From NCBI GenBank assembly GCA_016177555.1, contig JACOVB010000038.1, positions 1-9,712 of the forward strand: a stretch of DNA of 9,712 bases, in the 5' to 3' direction. The position numbers and the translations under genes were made by a program. Positions 6,232 through 9,712 of this stretch are shown here, in pieces. Positions within the stretch are counted from its first letter, which is position 1, and every line of letters starts with the position of its first letter. Under the pieces are notes generated by a model. That model saw nothing but the letters and a program-made list of their open reading frames with translations, was not told where the DNA came from and searched no databases. This DNA comes from Candidatus Rokuibacteriota bacterium. Its GTDB lineage: Bacteria; Methylomirabilota; Methylomirabilia; Rokubacteriales; CSP1-6.

Positions 6232-7929
6232 CTACACCCCGACCCGCTCTTCGGCCTTCGACGTCCCGTCCCGGACGACGGGCAGCGCGATGTTGACGCG
6301 CCCCGTGGCCTTCCGCTCCTCCTGGGCCGCCTTCAGCACGACCGTCTTCTGCTTGGCCGAGTCCTTGTCCCACTGGGACGCGCTGAAGGCCGAGGCGTCG
6401 TAGCCCTCGATCCTCGGCCGCGCCCGCATGGCCGGGTTGAGCCAGTTCATGATGGGCTCGGTGATCCGGAGCGGCAGGAACGCCACGGCCATGTTCACCG
6501 CCACGTTCACGCCGATGCGGGCCACGTGGTAGAGCTCGCGCGGCGTGAGGAACCAGCGCTCCGGCAGCTGATACCAGCCCGGCCCCTTCTTGCCCAGGAG
6601 GATCGCCGTGACGGCCCGCGGGGTCACGTAGGTCTTCATGTTGTACTTGATGATGTCTCGCTTGAGCTCGAACTCGCTCGTCGTCTCCGGCACGTAGGGC
6701 AGCGGGGTCCTGTCGAAGATGCTCCGCGTGACGGACAGGGTGCTGTTGAAGTTGCTCCAGCCCGGCTCGATGTGGATCCGGTCGCTCTTCTGCAGGTCGG
6801 TGAAGATGGGCGTGCCGGGGTACGGGATCAGGTTGTTGTACTTCGAGGCCTGGACCTTCGCGCCCTGGACGACGCGGAAGCTGGTCGCCCGCTCCTCCGC
6901 GGTCTCGGTGGGCAGGCCGAAGATCATGAAGAGCGAGACGTCGAAGCCGTGCCTCTTGCCGAGATCCACGGCCTCCAGGTGCTGCTCCACGGTCTCCCCC
7001 TTGCCGATGAGCTGCGCCAGCCGGTTCACGCCGGTCTCCATGCCGAAGCCCGCGTGCGTGAAACCCGCCGCCGCGAGGATCGGGACCATGTCGGGCGGGA
7101 AGTTGTCCGCCCTGGTCTGGACGGAGAACGTGCACTTCTTGTGGAGCCCCGCGTCGATGATCGCGCTGCACACCTCGCTCACGCGCTTGGCCTTGAAGCA
7201 GAAGTTGTCATCGTAGAAGACGATCTGCTTTTGCCCGTACCGGTTGACGAGCACGTCGAGCTCCTGGACGATGCGGCCGGCAGACTTGTAGCGGTAGGTC
7301 GTCCCGGTCAGCATGCGCTGGCTGCAGTAGGTGCACTTGTAGGGGCACCCGCGGGATGAAGTGATGAAGGCCATGTCGTACTTGGGATTGTCGAACAGCT
7401 CGTACGGGAACATGGGGATGTCGTCCAGATCCGGGATGAGCGGCGCCTCGGGGTTGTGGACGATCCGGCCGTCGCGCGTGAAGCTCACCCCCTTGAGCCT
7501 GGTCGGGTCGGCGCCGCCGCGGAGGGACCGGTGGAGCTGGAGCATCACTTCCTCGCCCTCGCCCCGGACGACGTAATCGATGTTGCCCGTCTGGAGCGCC
7601 TCGTCAGGGCAGGCGGTCGGGTGGAGCCCGCCGGCGACGATGATGGAGTCGGGAAACTCCGCCTTGATCATGGCGGCGAGCTGGTAGGCGCGCACCACGT
7701 GCGCGGTCAGGCAGGACAGCCCGAAGATGTAGGGCCGGTCGAGCCCGGCCACCAGCTCCCGCAGCGCCGACGGTGTCAGCTCGATCAGCTCCTCGTCCAC
7801 CACGCGACACGTGATGCCGTGCTTCGTCAGGTAGGCCGACAGGCAGCCGATGGCCACGGGAATGCCCACGGGGACATACCGCGACAGGAACCCGCCAAAC
7901 TTCTCCTGGGCCGGATTGATGAACAGCAT
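6232..7929 (-). CDS. B12-binding-type radical SAM protein
   Basis: A 565-residue protein of the class that joins an N-terminal cobalamin-binding-like fold to a radical SAM core; members often methylate unactivated carbons or do other radical chemistry on lipids, sugars or cofactors. The N-terminal region (1 to about 135) has INPAQEKFGG, VPVGIPVAIGCLSAYL (19-34), AGGLHPTACPDEAL (99-112) and VVRGEGEE (120-127). The cobalamin-ligand motif DxHxxG is not visible, so B12 may be bound without histidine or lost. The radical SAM motif is CPYKCTYC (C195, C199, C202) in SSRGCPYK, with FYDDNF (238-243), GFGMETG (294-300), FGLPTET (337-343) and IPYPGTP (368-374). A hydrophobic stretch at about 471-489 may touch the membrane. 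The tail after about 505 is charged and unassigned. It has its own promoter and stands alone between the heptose pair and the SPASM enzyme. Substrate unknown. Confidence 0.94.
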   Translation of the reverse strand: MLFINPAQEKFGGFLSRYVPVGIPVAIGCLSAYLTKHGITCRVVDEELIELTPSALRELVAGLDRPYIFGLSCLTAHVVRAYQLAAMIKAEFPDSIIVAGGLHPTACPDEALQTGNIDYVVRGEGEEVMLQLHRSLRGGADPTRLKGVSFTRDGRIVHNPEAPLIPDLDDIPMFPYELFDNPKYDMAFITSSRGCPYKCTYCSQRMLTGTTYRYKSAGRIVQELDVLVNRYGQKQIVFYDDNFCFKAKRVSEVCSAIIDAGLHKKCTFSVQTRADNFPPDMVPILAAAGFTHAGFGMETGVNRLAQLIGKGETVEQHLEAVDLGKRHGFDVSLFMIFGLPTETAEERATSFRVVQGAKVQASKYNNLIPYPGTPIFTDLQKSDRIHIEPGWSNFNSTLSVTRSIFDRTPLPYVPETTSEFELKRDIIKYNMKTYVTPRAVTAILLGKKGPGWYQLPERWFLTPRELYHVARIGVNVAVNMAVAFLPLRITEPIMNWLNPAMRARPRIEGYDASAFSASQWDKDSAKQKTVVLKAAQEERKATGRVNIALPVVRDGTSKAEERVGV

Positions 7930-7933
7930 CGCG

Positions 7934-7939
7934 CCTCAC
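7934..7939 (-). promoter_or_regulatory. Ribosome binding site of the B12-type radical SAM gene
   Basis: GTGAGG on the minus strand ends 4 nt before the ATG at 7929, a little close but usable. It fits within the short leader predicted from the promoter above it and supports this start. Confidence 0.5.
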
Positions 7940-7948
7940 TCGCGGGTA

Positions 7949-7977
7949 ACGCTAGATCGCTCGCCGCGGGATGTCAA
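7949..7977 (-). promoter_or_regulatory. Predicted promoter of the B12-type radical SAM gene
   Basis: A perfect TTGACA (7972-7977, minus strand) is followed after 17 nt by TAGCGT (7949-7954), which keeps the first TA and last T of TATAAT. Start of transcription near 7942 would leave a leader of about 13 nt, enough for the GTGAGG ribosome site. Good -35, weak -10, so an activator may be needed. Confidence 0.48.
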
Positions 7978-7979
7978 CC

Positions 7980-8023
7980 TTTTCCTAGGTCGTTTGACTC
8001 ATCCGGCGACTTCGTCAGGAAAA
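7980..8023. repeat. Spaced inverted repeat just upstream of the promoter
   Basis: TTTTCCT (7980-7986) and AGGAAAA (8017-8023), read on the plus strand, are perfect 7-nt inverted arms 30 nt apart. They begin 2 nt above the -35 box at 7972-7977. They are AT-rich islands in GC-rich DNA. Arm spacing of about 37 nt centre to centre could suit a looping regulator or a UP-like element; the T/A content may be the true signal. Confidence 0.3.
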
Positions 8024-8042
8024 CCGGCCAGATGGCGGGCGC

Positions 8043-8061
8043 GGGGCGCAGTGACCGCCCC
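8043..8061 (-). terminator. Possible terminator stem-loop after the isomerase gene
   Basis: On the minus strand GGGGCG and CGCCCC form a perfect 6-bp stem with a 7-nt loop, 18 nt after the TGA at 8080-8082. The nearest T-run (TTTT, minus strand, 8020-8023) is about 20 nt further, so this is not a textbook intrinsic terminator. It sits where one is needed, between the heptose pair and the next promoter. Confidence 0.3.
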
Positions 8062-8079
8062 ATTTCCGCGGCCGCCCCG

Positions 8080-8646
8080 TCAGCTACGGCCGGCCATGAT
8101 GGCGTCGACGACCGCGTGGCAGAGCGCGAGGTGGGTGATCTCGACGTGACCGTAGGAGTCAGCGGGAACCCAGAAGTTCAGCTCGCCCAGCCGGCGCAGC
8201 GGGTTGTCGGGCCGGAATCCTGACAGTGTGATGATCCGGCAGCCTGTCCGCCGCGCGGCCTCCACGCCGCGCACGATGTTCTCCGACTTCCCCGAGCTCG
8301 AGATGGCGATCAGCACGTCGCCGGCGTCCGCGAACATCTCGATGGGCTTCTCGAACACGTGCGCGTAGCCGAAGTCGTTGCTGACGCAGGTGAGCAGCGA
8401 CGGGTCGTTGAAGGCCACGGCCCGCATGCCGCCGTTCTTCCAGTAATCCACGGCCTGGTGGCTCGCGATGGCCGCGCTGCCGCCATTGCCGATGAAGATG
8501 ACCTTGCGCCCCGCCGCGGTCTGGGTCCTGACGATGTCGATGACCCGGGCCAGCCCGTCGTCGAGGGCGAGCGCCGCTCCCACCCCGTCGGTCGCCTCGA
8601 CCCGGGCCAGCAGCGCCCCCAGCTCGACGAGATACGTCGGGGTCAC
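8080..8646 (-). CDS. gmhA: SIS-domain phosphosugar isomerase, GmhA-like (sedoheptulose-7-phosphate isomerase)
   Basis: A 188-residue SIS-domain protein, the size of GmhA, which turns sedoheptulose-7-phosphate into D-glycero-D-manno-heptose-7-phosphate, the first step to activated heptose. Seen: helical N-terminus, KVIFIGNGGSA (48-58), LLTCVSNDFGYAHVF (84-98), the phosphate-binding SSSGKSEN (116-123) and EITHLALCHAVVDAI (169-183). Aligned by memory to E. coli GmhA, the metal/catalytic set H61, E65, Q172, H180 corresponds to H63, D67, E169, H177, so two of the four are changed (Glu to Asp, Gln to Glu). GTG 8646 overlaps the kinase stop by 4 nt (GTGA). The frame continues upstream as low-complexity sequence inside the kinase gene and is not coding. 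The kinase next to it supports the heptose role. A different keto-sugar phosphate substrate remains possible because of the active-site changes. Confidence 0.88.
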   Translation of the reverse strand: MTPTYLVELGALLARVEATDGVGAALALDDGLARVIDIVRTQTAAGRKVIFIGNGGSAAIASHQAVDYWKNGGMRAVAFNDPSLLTCVSNDFGYAHVFEKPIEMFADAGDVLIAISSSGKSENIVRGVEAARRTGCRIITLSGFRPDNPLRRLGELNFWVPADSYGHVEITHLALCHAVVDAIMAGRS

Positions 8647-9695
8647 TTGAGCAGCGCGGTGATGAACTTGAAGAGCGGTACGGGCTCCACCGGCGTCCGG
8701 TTGCCGATGATGCGCACGGCCAGCGCCCCCACGGCGTTGCCGATGAAGCCGATGACATCGGCCGGGTAACCGGCGGCGGCGCACGGGGCCGTGACCGACA
8801 GGTAGGCGTCGCCGGCCCCGATCCGGTCCACGATCTCGCGCGAGAGGACGGGCACGTGATGAAAGCCCTCGTGCTCGGCGTAGGCGATGCACCCCTTGTG
8901 CCCTTGCGTGATCGAGATGCGGCGGCAGGTCAGGTCCTTGGCCAGGACCCGCATGATCTGCTCGAGGTCCGTGCGGCGGTCCTGGGCCGCCAGGCGCACC
9001 TCGGGCTCGTCGATGCAGACGTAGTCCGCGCGCGGGTACTTGCTGACGAGGTTGTACCCGGCGTTGGCGCTGTTGGTCTGCGCGTTGACGGCGAGATACC
9101 GGGCCTCGGAGCCCAGCAGCCGGATCAGGTCGCGGCCGAGAAAGCCGTGGCCGTAGTCCGCGACCAGCACGAGGTCGTAGCCGGACGCCACCCGGGCCAC
9201 GTGCCGCTCCACCTCCCGGCCCACCGGCTCGGGCAGATCCGTATCGTCAAGGAACGAGACCTCGAACATCTTGCTGAGGAAGGCCTGCTCCACGTAGCGG
9301 CGCTTGACCACCGTGCCGGTGTCGTCGCGGAAAAAGAAGGTCGGCGAGACGTTGCCCTTGAGGTGGGAGCGGATGAACTCCTCGCGGGAGTCCCGAGTCC
9401 CCAGGCAGGTGACGAGGTCCACCCGGTCGCAGAACCCGGCCACGTGGTTCGCGCAGGCGAGGATGCCGCCCGCGAACTGCTCCTCGCGCAGGTAGCGGGT
9501 GGTGACGAGCAGCTCCTTGGGCGACTTCCCCAGCGACTGCACATAGTGGTACTCGTCGATGATCGCATCCCCGATGACGAGGACCCGCAGCCCCTTCAGG
9601 TCCCGGAGCAGCCCGATCACCTCGTCGGCCGAGTGGCGCTGCCGGAACTCCCGGAGGAACGACTGGGCCTCCTCGGGGTACACGTCGAAGTGCAC
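8643..9695 (-). CDS. PfkB-family sugar kinase, RfaE1/HldE kinase-domain type
   Basis: A ribokinase/PfkB-fold kinase, 350 residues from GTG 9695, probably phosphorylating D-glycero-D-manno-heptose-7-phosphate at C1. Seen: VLVIGDAIIDEYHYV (38-52), the glycine-rich FAGGILACANHVAGF (74-88) corresponding to the RfaE GGAANVA region, VTCLG, TVVKRRYV (128-135), VADYGHGFL (178-186), and PfkB signature 2 DRIGAGDAYLS (290-300) with catalytic base D296. The first 37 residues, before the Rossmann-like core, are a helical extension absent in short RfaE kinases. The frame is open to the window edge (ending ...GLLN before the GTG), so the true start may lie outside. No cytidylyltransferase domain follows; the protein ends at 8643 where gmhA starts, so any nucleotidyltransferase must be a separate gene. 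It could also act on another sugar phosphate. Confidence 0.88.
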   Translation of the reverse strand: MHFDVYPEEAQSFLREFRQRHSADEVIGLLRDLKGLRVLVIGDAIIDEYHYVQSLGKSPKELLVTTRYLREEQFAGGILACANHVAGFCDRVDLVTCLGTRDSREEFIRSHLKGNVSPTFFFRDDTGTVVKRRYVEQAFLSKMFEVSFLDDTDLPEPVGREVERHVARVASGYDLVLVADYGHGFLGRDLIRLLGSEARYLAVNAQTNSANAGYNLVSKYPRADYVCIDEPEVRLAAQDRRTDLEQIMRVLAKDLTCRRISITQGHKGCIAYAEHEGFHHVPVLSREIVDRIGAGDAYLSVTAPCAAAGYPADVIGFIGNAVGALAVRIIGNRTPVEPVPLFKFITALLK

Positions 9696-9712
9696 GTTGA
9701 GGAGCCCCGAGC

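Noticed and set aside
6027..6296. Plus-strand 89-codon open frame across the 337-nt gap
   Set aside because: It runs into the 3' end of the B12 radical SAM gene on the other strand, becomes Arg/Pro-rich low complexity, and has no ribosome site at a proper distance.
8647..8892. In-frame upstream extension of the GmhA-like gene
   Set aside because: It lies wholly inside the kinase gene in another frame and is Arg-rich; GmhA family length fits the GTG at 8646.

Overview
The window is a stretch of GC-rich bacterial DNA (roughly two thirds G+C by eye) in which every credible gene lies on the minus strand. Transcription therefore runs from base 9712 toward base 1. The content (heptose-phosphate enzymes, nucleotide-sugar enzymes, a family-2 glycosyltransferase, two radical SAM enzymes) points to a surface-polysaccharide or LPS-type locus of a Gram-negative-like bacterium. 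The base composition, frequent GTG starts and 1-4 nt gene junctions fit uncultured soil/sediment lineages such as Rokubacteria/Methylomirabilota or deltaproteobacterial relatives. That placement is a guess from style, not a demonstrated one.

In transcription order there are four blocks. (1) A PfkB/RfaE1-like sugar kinase (9695-8643) overlaps a GmhA-like SIS-domain isomerase (8646-8080) by GTGA; together they look like the first two steps from sedoheptulose-7-phosphate to an activated heptose. (2) After a 150-nt gap with a good sigma70-type promoter comes a B12-binding-type radical SAM protein (7929-6232). (3) After a 337-nt gene-free gap with a candidate promoter and a 12-bp palindrome comes a tight run: a SPASM-like radical SAM protein (5894-4857), a GT2 glycosyltransferase with C-terminal membrane helices (4852-3917), and two tandem paralogous 175/174-residue membrane proteins with a winged-helix-like C-terminal domain (3830-3303 and 3300-2776). 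(4) After a 196-nt gap with the best promoter in the window (TTGCGA, 17 nt, TACAAT) comes a nucleotide-sugar SDR (2579-1578) and two tandem DegT/DnrJ/EryC1 aminotransferase paralogues (1576-461, and 464 running off the window at base 1).

Taken together, the locus plausibly makes and assembles an unusual glycan: a phosphorylated heptose branch, an amino-sugar branch (SDR plus two aminotransferases), a transferase to attach sugars, and two radical SAM enzymes that could modify a sugar, lipid or peptide. The least explained part is the duplicated membrane/winged-helix pair beside the glycosyltransferase. I could not assign it to a named family. No RNA genes, CRISPR arrays, insertion sequences or origins were seen.
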